Shown here in pieces: positions 1 to 9,310 of a stretch of DNA of 64,000 bases (positions are counted from its first letter, which is position 1; each line of letters begins with the position of its first letter). Source of the stretch: Tridacna crocea (lineage: Eukaryota; Mollusca; Bivalvia; Cardiida; Cardiidae); NCBI GenBank assembly GCA_943736015.1, contig OX031065.1, positions 37,772,427 through 37,836,426 of the forward strand, in the 5' to 3' direction. The notes below the pieces were generated by a model. It saw nothing but the letters and a program-made list of their open reading frames with translations, had not been told where the DNA came from and did not search any database. A program made the position numbers and the translations under genes.

Positions 1-1764
1 TTCAACAACTTTTGCAATATTCACTGGGTTGGGCTTCACGCCATTAGCAGAAACAACATGCCCCAGGAAGGTGACTTCTTCCTGTAGCATTTCACATTTT
101 TCGGGTCGAAGCTTAAGGCCTGCAGCTTGAAGGCGGCTGAAGACCTCTCTCACTCTGGTCATATGTTCATCAAAACCTGAACTAAATACAATAATATCGT
201 CAATGTATATCAGGCAAGTTTCCCATTGAAGGCCCTGTAAAACTAATTCCATTGTACGCTGGAAGGTACTTGCGGAGTTATTTAAACCGAATGGCATCCG
301 CAGCATTTCAAATTGGCCAAATTTACATACGAAGGCACTCTTCGGGATGTCACTCTCCTTCAAGGGGATTTGGAAATACCCACTTGTTAAATCAAATGTG
401 CTGAAAAGTGTTGCGCCAGCTACAGCATCTAGACAGTCTTGAATACGAGGAAGTGGGAAACCATCAGGCTTCACGAGGCCATTGACCCGCCGGTAGTCTA
501 CACAAGGTCGTATACTTCCATTCTTTTTACGGACAAGGACAATTGGACTCGCCCAAGGGGATGTACTCTTTCTGATGACACCCTTTTGTAGTAGGTCTTC
601 GATGGCCTGCTTCTCCTCTTTTGCATAAGCCAGTGGTACTCTTCGAGGTCGCTGCTTTATTGGTTCGGCATCTCCTGTATTTATGGGATGCTCCACTAGG
701 TGAGTCAGCCCTATGTCCCATTCATCTTTCGAAAAACTGTCCTGAAATTCAATGAGAAGGTTAGCAAGTTCTCCCTTTTCGCTCACAGTTCTACCAGAAG
801 TTGATCTTTTAAAAAGATCTTTCAAGTGATCTGGGACTACACTGTTTTCTTCCTGTAGCCTTGCCGGGGGTGCTTTGGTCTGGTCTTCTCTGGATCTAGA
901 TGTATCTATTCTCCTAATGGATGTGTTGTCAGACTTCTGCCTGGGACTCTCTTCCTCTACTAGAGTAGTTTTGATCTGATATATTTGCTCTGCCTGGGCT
1001 ATGACTGCCTCTTGGTGAATGGTTACTGCTGTTGGGAAAGGATTCAGGACTCGCACTTTGCTTGTGACACCGTTGTTAATATCCACTAAGACAGATGCCA
1101 TCTGTAATGGGTATGTCTGTTTAAAATGCTCTGTAGGCTCAATGATGAAGTTTGAATTGGTAGCAAGCTCATCAGCTTCATGTCGTTCTATGTACACATC
1201 TATTAGGGTCTCACTTTGAGGGGGTACAACCACACAGTTGGCTGCAGCTACTTTTCTCACACTGTTTTTCTTCCCAATCTGTATGCATGGGATTTCTTGC
1301 CCTCTGAGTACGATCTTACCTTTACTTAGAAGGATATCAGCTGGGCCAAGTTCGTCGTCTTGCAGAATGTCTATGCCAAGCAAACCTTCATCTTCAATAT
1401 CTGCAACTATGAGTTCCTTCTGGAGTGAGATAGATCCTAGCTTTATGCTAAAAACTGCTTTTCCATACTCTTTAAGGGGGGCACCTCCTGCACCGGTCAA
1501 GCAGGTTGTTTTGGTTAATAAAGGTCTTTTACTTTCAGGAATATTTCTATATAACCTTTCAGACAGCACCGTTTTAGTGGCTCCTGTGTCGGTGGTAAAT
1601 ACAAGATTTACACCTTCAACTGTACCTTCAACGTAAACACCATCACTAAAGGGTTTGCGTCTTCTTATAGTGTGCCTCTCCTCATTGTTGACCTCACCGC
1701 TTTGATGGCCGATTGTCTTGCTTACTGGGGCCGTGCCACGGCCATTTGGCTTGGCCCACTTTCG
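1..1764 (-). CDS. pol: Gypsy pol: aspartic protease and reverse transcriptase, partial
   Basis: This encodes the enzymes that mature the particle and copy the element RNA into DNA. It begins by -1 frameshift from gag and stays open to the window edge. Protease comes first, with the active-site triad motif DTGA near bases 1580-1590. After a linker, reverse transcriptase shows a CVDYRRVN block near 490, an FDLTSGYFQI block near 390 and the catalytic YIDD motif at 196-207 (two catalytic aspartates, followed by IIVFS), as in Ty3/gypsy. The C-terminal RT, RNase H and integrase are outside the window. No internal stop was seen in this frame. Assignment to Ty3/gypsy rests on the protease-RT order and RT motifs; the exact clade is not resolved. 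Confidence 0.88.
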
Positions 1765-3263
1765 TTTAAAGGCTGCTTTCTGTCCTCCTTCTTGGTTTCG
1801 TTTATTTGCATACCCCTCCATTGGCTGTGATTTTTCTTCTTCAAGGGACAATTCCTGATGAAATGCCCCTCCTGATGGCAGTTGTAACAACTTCTGTCTC
1901 TTGGTTTTGGTTGTTTGTGCTTAGCTAAGTCCTCAATCTTTTCTAGCACCTGCTTAAGCAAATCTTGAACTCCCTTTTCATGAGCTGTACCATCCTTAGG
2001 TTGCTTATGGTCATTAGTACTGTCTTGGCTTACGCTGTTGGTAGTTTTCTTTTGACCTTTGCTCCCAGGTTTAATCTGACATACATACTCTTCATCACTG
2101 TTATCGCTCTCATCTCGGCTGGATTCGGAGCTTCGAGTACTTCGCACAAATTTTCTCATCTTTTTGTCATTATATGGGCTTGATGTATGCTTTTGCCTTG
2201 TCTGAATTAAATTCACAACATGAAAAACTGCTTCGTCAATGTCGCTTGGATCTTTAACATACTCTACTTCGCATCTGATTTCATCGTCTCTAAGCCCATC
2301 AAGGAAGCGTCGCACTAAGTCTTCCCTCCTTGTCTGGTAATCCCTGCCTCTGTGTGCTTTGTCATACAGACACTTTAACTCAGCCGCATACTCCTCAACA
2401 GTTTCATTTGGCTTCTGGTTCCTCCTACTGAATTTGGCAGCAAAGGTTTTCGTAGTTTCTATCACTCTAAACCTGCAATCTAACTCTTCGACTAAGCTGC
2501 GGTAGTCCTGTAAGGCTTCTGGCCTAAGCTGTGAGAAGACGAAATCACCTGCACTACCCTGTAACTTTGGGAGAAGTTCATCGAGCCTGTCCTCTAAGGA
2601 CCATCCCTGTCTGTCTGCAACGGCTTCGAAGCGGTTGATCCACACTCTCCAATCTTCTTTCCCATTGAATGCAGGTATTTTGACTGTACTATGGGGTTGT
2701 CTACTCTGTCTTCTTAGTCTATGAGCAGGACTATGTCTATATCTGTTCTTGTTTCTATCTTCTGAGCTGTTATAAGGATCATGGTTCCGGTGGCTATGTT
2801 CGTAACCGACCGCTTGTCTTCTGCAAGTAGGATTAGTTGCACCTCCTATCGGTCTTGACTGTTGCTGGTGTTGAACTGCATTATGCGACCTATCCCTATT
2901 TGCTTCTCGTGGCACGTGATAAGTGACATTTTCATCATCATCTTGTGCACTTGTGTGTGACCAGCTGGCCTGTATGTGGTTTGGTCCATTTTCAATCTGA
3001 GCATTCAAGTTTGCTAACACATGGGCAAGTCCATGTACTAATTCTGTAAGCTCATTCTGCTTTATCATCATTTTCTTAACTTCCTCAGCCATACTTGGAC
3101 TATTTTCTTGCCTGTCCTGAATGTCTTCATCTTGGTCTTCACTGCATAGCGTTGTATACAGTTGGCTATCTTCATTTTCCTCAGGTCGTTGCTGATGTAG
3201 ACTGGCATCTGCCCTTGTCTTGAAAAAGACCTCAGTTTCTCTATCAGAGTCTGTTCCTGACAT
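1722..3263 (-). CDS. gag: Gypsy gag polyprotein with CCHC zinc knuckle
   Basis: This is the capsid/nucleocapsid protein that forms the virus-like particle and binds element RNA. It is 513 residues. The N-terminal ~180 residues are acidic and polar, then rich in Arg, Gln and His. A retrotransposon-gag capsid domain follows at about 190-330, starting near KIPAFNGKEDWRVWINRFEA and containing RRFLDGLRDDEIR. The basic C-terminus carries one CCHC knuckle at 459-472 (CYNCHQEGHFIRNC, spacing C-X2-C-X4-H-X4-C). The Met at 3263 is the first in the frame after the leader. It overlaps pol by 43 bases in the -1 frame. It is complete, with no damage visible. Confidence 0.9.
   Translation of the reverse strand: MSGTDSDRETEVFFKTRADASLHQQRPEENEDSQLYTTLCSEDQDEDIQDRQENSPSMAEEVKKMMIKQNELTELVHGLAHVLANLNAQIENGPNHIQASWSHTSAQDDDENVTYHVPREANRDRSHNAVQHQQQSRPIGGATNPTCRRQAVGYEHSHRNHDPYNSSEDRNKNRYRHSPAHRLRRQSRQPHSTVKIPAFNGKEDWRVWINRFEAVADRQGWSLEDRLDELLPKLQGSAGDFVFSQLRPEALQDYRSLVEELDCRFRVIETTKTFAAKFSRRNQKPNETVEEYAAELKCLYDKAHRGRDYQTRREDLVRRFLDGLRDDEIRCEVEYVKDPSDIDEAVFHVVNLIQTRQKHTSSPYNDKKMRKFVRSTRSSESSRDESDNSDEEYVCQIKPGSKGQKKTTNSVSQDSTNDHKQPKDGTAHEKGVQDLLKQVLEKIEDLAKHKQPKPRDRSCYNCHQEGHFIRNCPLKKKNHSQWRGMQINETKKEDRKQPLNESGPSQMAVARPQ
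1764..1770 (-). promoter_or_regulatory. Canonical -1 ribosomal frameshift heptamer (TTTAAAC)
   Basis: On the minus strand the heptamer is read in the gag frame as T TTA AAC, the X-XXY-YYZ phase required for simultaneous slippage. It lies 13 codons before the gag stop. The -1 frame is open from here straight into protease. The downstream stimulatory structure was not modelled. Confidence 0.65.
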
Positions 3264-3318
3264 CTGGGTTTTTATCTCGAGGGATATTTAATCCCACACC
3301 TCTGCACACCATAAAATA

Positions 3319-3700
3319 TGTAACGACCCAGTCAAACGGTAGAGTGGAAACTCCTCTTAGTATTATCCTGTGATGGTATCGGTGGTCTCCCTAGGGTAGG
3401 TTGAGAATGATCTTATTTAGTCGCCTTTTTGCCAAAAATGAGCTCAGACTAGTTGGGATATAATAGTTCCAGGAAATAAAGATATGAAGTCGGAAATAAA
3501 GACATGAAGTCGTAAGTTTTGTTTAAACAAAACGTGTAATCTTCTGAGAATATTCTGTGGCGAGCTATTAATTTCTTTTTACAAAACCCAATGTAATTTC
3601 TAATTTATTTCAAAGAGATGAGCGACGGCTGTTCCTTACCATATTGTGATCGATCTGAGCTCACGACCAAAGTTTCTCAGCCTTTTTATAGTGCCGGGTT
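3319..3700 (-). repeat. Candidate 5' LTR of the gypsy element
   Basis: On the plus strand the segment starts TGTAACGACCC, so on the element's strand the LTR would end in CA, as expected. It lies about 55 bases upstream of the gag start. The outer boundary is not determined because the partner LTR lies outside the window. Confidence 0.45.
3681..3690 (-). promoter_or_regulatory. TATA box of the LTR promoter
   Basis: The minus strand reads TATAAAAAGG upstream of the leader and gag, in the position expected for the U3 core promoter of the gypsy element. Confidence 0.5.
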
Positions 3701-4440
3701 GGCCGCTACCCAAAACTTTGGTCGAACTTGGTCACGGCCAGATTGATATGGCAAAAATCGGGTCGCGACCACGTTAAAACTGGTCGGAAGATTTGGGTCG
3801 TTCTAACTTCGACCAACAATTGATTTTCTGTAAGACAACTAGCCATCATTGAAAGTCTAAAAACATTGTAGGCGAAGGAAAAAACCCAAAACTTACTGTG
3901 CTGAAAATAGTACAAAATGACCTAGATGCATAAATATGTAAACATCTCCAAGGACGCTTTACGGACTACTAAGACTCTGGTAACAATAACACATCCGGTT
4001 TAAACTGTCAGCTAAGGAGATCGACTTTCGACGAAAAATGCATCAAATCGTGTACAATGGACAATGACAACTATTTCTCAGCCCAGTAAGACATAAATAA
4101 GTTTAAATGCAATCGTAATTTTGACCTTTAGCTAGCATAGAACATTCCCGAAGCGAGGAATTGGCTGACAAATCTAGACTCGCTCAAAACACATGGTTCC
4201 GTCATGTTGACCTGTTTCGAGACGGTTTAAACGAAGCATAGAAAAGATTATCAAGCCTATAAAGACACCCAAAACTGGCGGCATGGGGTGTTTTCATGTG
4301 CATGACGATCTTCAGGCATATCTGAATAGGGACTGAGAATGGGAGACATTCTTCAATACCTAGACAGGCTGACCACCAAACTAGATTGGAGTTACATAAT
4401 ACAAGAATTTTAGATGTCAGACTGCTAACTTAGGGATTTG
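3701..4440. other. No recognisable gene
   Basis: This stretch is between the gypsy LTR and the mariner relic. It may include the outer part of the LTR (GGTCG/CGACC-rich motifs at 3715-3815). No open reading frame with family resemblance was found. Confidence 0.5.
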
Positions 4441-4698
4441 CAGTTTCAGAAAGGGTAGGACATATCACCGTATTCCGCGTAACTGTGCCTTGAGCTCCGG
4501 GAACACACGAAAATCCATGGGGGCGAGGTCAGGACTGTATGGTGGGTGCTTCAAGACCTCAAAACCCAGCAGAGTGATCTCTAGCTGTGTAGATTCCGCT
4601 CGGTGTCCCGGTGCATTATCCTGGTGTAGTGTTACTTGGTCATGGTTCAAGTGGGGCCGTTTCTTCCGTATCGCGTTAACGAGATCCCGCCTCAGAAC

Positions 4699-4790
4699 CT
4701 AAAGAAAGAAATGCACGGTTCATTAGGTTTGGGTAAATCAATATCTCATTTTTTGTTATTTATTTGATTTATTTATTTATTCATTTAGAT

Positions 4791-4821
<31 letters not shown>

Positions 4822-4822
4822 C
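4699..4822 (-). other. Intron-like AT-rich insert in the mariner ORF
   Basis: On the minus strand it begins GTAAAT after ...CTAAG and ends TTTCTTTAG before GTTCTGAGG. Removing it restores the transposase reading frame across the junction. It is filled with an (ATTT)n run, so it could be a true intron or a microsatellite-seeded insertion that happens to have GT-AG ends. Confidence 0.45.
4741..4821. repeat. (ATTT)n microsatellite
   Basis: Near-continuous ATTT repeats inside the intron-like insert of the mariner relic. Confidence 0.9.
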
Positions 4823-5594
4823 CTTAGAATAGTATGCTGCTGTGACTGTTTAGCCCTCTGGAATTCGGTGCTGTAATAGCATCCCGTGCCGGTTCATGAA
4901 GTAAACGAACATCTGTTTTCCTGCGCTTTTTTGGACCCGAGCCTTTTTTGGTGGAGGGGTACGCGGGGTTTTCCACACCGATGACATGCGCTTAGTTTCC
5001 GGGTCAAAGTGGTGCAGCCAGGTCTCATCCGTGGTGATAATCTTGTCTAAAAATGCGTCTCCCTCTGTTTCGTAGTGGGTAAGAAACTCCTGTGAACATC
5101 GCACCCGGCATTCTTTTTCACTTTCCTTGAGCAATCGGGGCACCCAACGCGCACTAACTTTAGACATGCCCAGTTCATCTGTTAATATCCCATGCACCGT
5201 GGATACCGAAACATCGAGTTCATCTGCAATCGACCTGACAGTAATTCTCCTATCACAATTTACCATGTCTTTCACTCGATCCCTAACTGAACACACTACG
5301 ACGGCCGGCCAACCAGATCTAGGATCTTCCTCAATAGAATCACGTCCGCTTCTAAAACGCGCATGCCACTTATATACAGTAGCTGGGCTGCATTTTTTAT
5401 ATTTTCCTGTAGATTTGATCATGTTCAGCGCTTCTGTTGGTGATTTTTCCAGCGCGACACAAAATTTCACAACACTTCGCAATTCGACGTCGCCGGTAGA
5501 CGTCATCTCTTCCGGTCAGCAACTTTTTGATATCTCCTTCAAAATCGTGTCGCTCATTTGAAAGAACCGAAAACGTTATGAAATTTGCAGGAAA

Positions 5595-5663
5595 TGACGT
5601 CATGACGTTGTGTTAATGCTTGACGTTTTCGCGCCATTTTGATGCCAATAGAAAGTATAAAAG
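5595..5663 (+). promoter_or_regulatory. Candidate promoter cluster (CRE, CCAT, CCAAT, TATA)
   Basis: A perfect CRE palindrome TGACGTCA lies at 5595-5602. It is followed by GCGCCATTTT (a YY1-like site on the minus strand), CCAAT at 5645-5649 and TATAAAAG at 5656-5663. It would drive the ORF starting at 5856. Its position next to the mariner relic means part could belong to the transposon's own end. Confidence 0.25.
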
Positions 5664-5855
5664 ATACAATGTAAAATCTGTTATACTATGTTATACATTG
5701 TTAAGAAATGGACTGCTCCGGTATCCCGATATTGTGTTGCTAGGGTTACCGCTATTTTCGGTTATTGTTGATATTTTCGAATAATCTTTTGGAAATGTAG
5801 TCACGGTATGTTTAAGTACTTATACCTTGATATTTACCTATAAATTACAAATAAT

Positions 5856-6014
5856 ATGGATTTTAGAGCAAAATTCTACGAACTTCCCGAACAACCCTCG
5901 TATATTGAAGATTTGCAAGACGCAATTTTCAAGTGTCAACTCTCCCTGGTTGAGGAATTATCTCCACTTGAACTTGACACTTTTTTAAATTCAAAACGCT
6001 TGCGGGGGTATTAA
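5856..6014 (+). CDS. Short ORF, possible first exon, product unknown
   Basis: This is a 52-codon ORF starting MDFRAKFYELPEQPSY. Amino-acid use is protein-like and it has an acidic middle. A GT at 6008-6009 could be a splice donor, but it leaves phase 2, whereas the first recognised NSUN2-like exon (9152) needs phase 0. An in-frame weak donor after codon 31 (GTTGAG) would give phase 0. It may be the missing 5' exon of the downstream gene, an exon of a gene broken by the element inserted at 6039, or chance. No homology was recognised. Confidence 0.28.
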   Translation: MDFRAKFYELPEQPSYIEDLQDAIFKCQLSLVEELSPLELDTFLNSKRLRGY

Positions 6015-6427
6015 GCTACATTCAGTGACAGCCCTAGTTAGCTCCACTGGCCAAAGGCCAGCAAGCTATTGTCATGGCGTTGTGTCCATCATGCGTCCGT
6101 CCGTCTGTTCGTCCGTGCGTGCGTGTGTGTGTCTGTAAACTTTTTCTTTAAAAAACTTCTCCTCTGAAACTATTGACTGGATTTTTACCAAATTTCACAG
6201 GAATGTTCCTTAGGTGGTCCTCGTTCAAATTCCTTCAAATAATTGTGTTCCATGAATAATTCTGGTTGCCATGGCAACCAACGTAAAAAACCTTTAAAAA
6301 ATCTTCTCCTCCCAAACCGCTAATTGGATAGCATTATTATTTTGCAGGAATGTTGCTTAGATAGAGGTCTACAGAATTCCTTAAAAAAAAAGATCTGTCA
6401 AAAAACATGGCTTTTATGGGAGACTCA

Positions 6428-7545
6428 TTTTTTTACGCCCGAAGGGTCGTATTATGTTATACCCCCGGTCGTCCATCTGTCCGACCGTCCGTTAGCAATT
6501 TCTTGTGTGTGCAACTCCTACAGTTTTCATCAAAATTATTTGAAACTTGCCACAATGAATCTCCATCATGTCTAGTTGTGCACCTGGGTCTTAGAATTTT
6601 GATAGCTGTTTGCGTTCCAAAATTATCTGCCCTTGATTTCTGAAATAACCAACTTTTCACTTTGAATTTTTGTACAGGCCATATCTTCCATACCATAAAA
6701 GGTATCAAATTGAAACGACATACACTGATAGAACACATTATGGAGAAGTGCAGTGCACATGAAACATAACTCTGCCACTTTTATTTTTTGAGTTATTGCC
6801 CTTTGTTAATTTTCACTTTGAATTTTTGTCCAGGCCATAACTTCCAAACTATAAAAGCTAATAACTTGCAACTTCATACGCTGATAGAACCCATTATGGA
6901 GAAGTGCAGTGCACATGAACCATAACTCTGCCACTTTTATTTTTTGAGTTATTGCCCTTTGTTAATTTTCAGTTTGAATTTTTGTCCAGGCCATAACTTC
7001 CAAACTATAAAAGCTAATATTTTGCAACTTCATACGCTGATAGAACACATTATGGAGAAGTGCAGTGTACATGAACCATAACTCTGCGACTTTTATTTTT
7101 TTAGTTAGTGCCCTTTGTTAATTTTCAGTTTGAATATTTGTCTAGGCCATAACTCCCAAACTTTGAAACCTATCATCTTGAAACTTCAAAGACTAATAGA
7201 ACACATTATGAAGAAGTGCACTGCACAAGAACTATAACTCTGCCATCCTTCTTTTTGAGTTATTGCCCTTTGTTAGTTTTCTCTTTGAATTTTCGTCTGG
7301 GCCATAATTTCTAAAATATAAAAGCTATGATCTTCAACCTTTCAAGACTGATTGAACACCTTGTGGAGAAGAGCAATTCACAAAATTTGTAACTGTGCCA
7401 CCCTTCTTTTTTTAGCTATTGCCCTTTAATATTTTTCACATATCATGGAGATTAAGTACTCTTTATTCATGGCCCTTCCGTCATTTCAACTCATTTCACT
7501 GACAAGCCCTTTTGGGCGTATATGCGCTGCTTTGCGAAGCTCTTG
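6428..7545 (+). mobile_element. HINE-like element, family B, copy 1
   Basis: It starts TTTACGCCCGAAGGG and ends with the near-complement CCCTTTTGGGCGTA, a short spacer, the hairpin GCTTTGCGAAGC and TCTTG. A GTCC/GTCG microsatellite follows the 5' end. About five tandem units of ~155 bases containing GAGAAGTGCAGTGCACATGA make up the body. It is non-coding. Confidence 0.7.
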
Positions 7546-7641
7546 TCCTTTTATGGTATAAAGTAAAATCTTTGAAAAATTTCTTCTCTCAAACTATTTG
7601 TTGGATTTCATTGTTGTATTGCAGGTTAGTTCCTATGGTGG

Positions 7642-7863
7642 TAAGTCTTTACCGTACAGTCCTGACTTTTAACGACCCTAAAGAAGAAGTCCTTGGAAAA
7701 CACTCTTGGAAAAGGAGAAAATGCTGGTAATCAGCATTTTCTCCTTTTCCCACGCTGCTTTCATCAAAGAGAGAAATCATCATTTCATCAATGTTTAATT
7801 TGTTGTCTGCAAATGCTTTCAGTTTGGTCACATCCCAAATTTTGTTGTTTGGTAAAGAGTTAA
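7642..7863 (+). repeat. TTAA MITE, subfamily A
   Basis: Diverged copy. Core reads GGTAATCAGC and the left end is TAAGTCTTTACC. It is inserted in the family-A HINE. Confidence 0.8.
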
Positions 7864-8704
7864 AGATGGTTGCTTTACATGATCTATAATCCTTTTCATA
7901 TAAAACAAGAGAACCTCTGCACTTTTATTAGTTCTGGTAAAGGTTTGTTGACCTACTGGTGAACTAGTACGAAGAGAGATAGGGCTTTACTATTGTGATA
8001 AGGCATTTTGTAATCCAATCAAACTGATCCTGCAACTTCAATAAAACAATTGCCACAATACATATTTTTTTCTATATTTTGATGTTTCCCCACCCAAAAT
8101 GGTTTGTAACAAGACCCTCTTTAACCAGAAGACAAAATTGTTATAACTAGTCATAATTGAAAGATGTTGCAGACAACATAATAAATCTTCAAATTAGTAA
8201 AACTTGTATCAAAAAGGGTGCAAATTATTGTGTAAAACTAAGAAAATGCAGGTTACTATTATTTTCTTCTTTTCTCACAATGTTTTTCATAGCTTGTTTT
8301 CTTTAGTGACCTAAAATGCAGGAATGAATGGTAATTGTTAAAAACTTCTCTTCACCGTTACAGAAAAATCGGGCCTGTGGAGCGATACAGGCGCTCAAGT
8401 GCCTCTAGTTTTGTTATGGAGCTAGAAAATATTTTTTAGCATTCAGAACCTGTCAGTATTTATGAAAAAAAGTATATACCAGTAATACTGAATTATAATG
8501 AGATAAATATGATAGCCAAGTCTTGATTAGATTAATCTTTTAACTTTCCACATTTGAGGTAGTCCTCGACTCATCCATACTGAAAGCGTTTGCTGACAAG
8601 GAATTGACAATGCTTTATAATGTATTCTAACCTTGATCTCAAAAGTGAAACTTTTTCATCTCTATCTGCCGCTTTAAATGTTCATGATTTGTTTCGTTCA
8701 CTCG

Positions 8705-9125
8705 TAACCCATTACTACTTTTGACGCCCCGTGATAGAAGCCTTTGGAAAAAATTGTGGGAAAAGGAGGAAATGCTGGTAACCAGCATTTTCTCCGTTTC
8801 CCACAATGTTTTCTATCCTTTACAAAACAAATTTCAAATTTTCAATCACCTTTATTTTGTCATCTGCAAATGCTTTCGATTTGGAGAAGCCTAAAATTTT
8901 GTCGTTTGGTAACTCTTTACCACTCAATCCGGACTTTTAACGACCCTGAGAAAGAAAGCTTTTGAAAACATTGTAGGAAAAGGAGAAAATGCTGGTAACC
9001 AGCATTTTCTCATTTTCCCACAATATTTTCTACCCTGATTTCAATTTTTGATTCATAATTATTGTCGTCTGCAAATGCTTTCATTTTGGACAAGTCTAAA
9101 ATTTTGTCGTTTGGTAATGGGTTAA
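8705..9125 (+). repeat. Two head-to-tail A-type MITEs sharing one boundary
   Basis: Two full-length bodies, both plus orientation, each with a GGTAACC core. They meet at GGTAACTCTTTACC near 8910 without an intervening complete TTAA terminus. Confidence 0.85.
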
Positions 9126-9151
9126 CTAAGAATACTGCAATCTGTTTACAG

Positions 9152-9310
9152 CCTGGACCCCAAAATAAGAAGAAGCAGATGACAGTTCTTTCCATCACAA
9201 AGCACTTGACAAAGGAAGCCAAAAAGAAAGAAGAAAAGAAAACAGCTCAAAAGCAGAAAGAACCAGATCTAGTTCCGGAAAAACTAAAGAAATTTGCAGA
9301 ATTTTACAAG
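9152..9310 (+). CDS. NSUN2-like exon 1 of model (N-terminal basic segment)
   Basis: Acceptor TTTACAG, donor AAG|GTAAGT, 53 codons, phase 0 to 0. It is Lys/Glu-rich and ends EKLKKFAEFYK, matching the position of the KLFEHYYQ stretch of NSUN2. The acceptor implies an upstream exon; the first internal Met is at 9179. Confidence 0.75.

Larger units (their letters stand above)
1..3700 (-). mobile_element. Ty3/gypsy LTR retrotransposon, left part cut by window edge
   Basis: Read on the minus strand the order is candidate LTR (about 3319-3700), a short leader, gag, then protease and reverse transcriptase running off the left edge. Gag and pol are both open, with no stop or frameshift other than the expected gag-pol shift. 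This suggests a young, possibly mobile copy. RNase H, integrase and the 3' LTR would lie left of base 1 and cannot be judged. No envelope-like gene is visible in the part present. Confidence 0.88.
4465..5506 (-). pseudogene. Mariner-family transposase, interrupted
   Basis: This is a cut-and-paste transposase of the Tc1/mariner superfamily. The N-terminal part (4850-5506, 218 residues) holds the helix-turn-helix region and the first catalytic Asp in ITTDETWLHHFD. The C-terminal part (4465-4698) holds the second Asp in LHQDNAPGHRA and the third in SPDLAPMDF. The second and third Asp have 34 residues between them, the D34D signature of true mariners. The two parts are separated by an in-frame TAA at 4850-4852 and by a 124-base AT-rich insert at 4699-4822. 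No terminal inverted repeats were recognised with confidence, so the copy is probably inactive. Confidence 0.85.
6039..8408 (+). mobile_element. Helentron-like element (HINE), family A, split by nested insertions
   Basis: It starts TAGCTCCACTGGCC with a subterminal hairpin and (GTCY)n microsatellite (6095-6130). It ends with GTGGAGCGATACAGG, then a hairpin and CTCTAG. Two later insertions sit inside: a family-B element (6428-7545) and an A-type MITE (7642-7863). The same family recurs at 26937-28609. Confidence 0.65.

Noticed and set aside
1019-1636. Plus-strand frames over the gypsy pol region
   Set aside because: Opposite-strand shadows of the protease and linker region.
6407-6643. Frames rich in SVRPSVRP and similar at family-B and C element starts
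   Set aside because: They are translations of the (GTCY)n microsatellite and change frame between copies.
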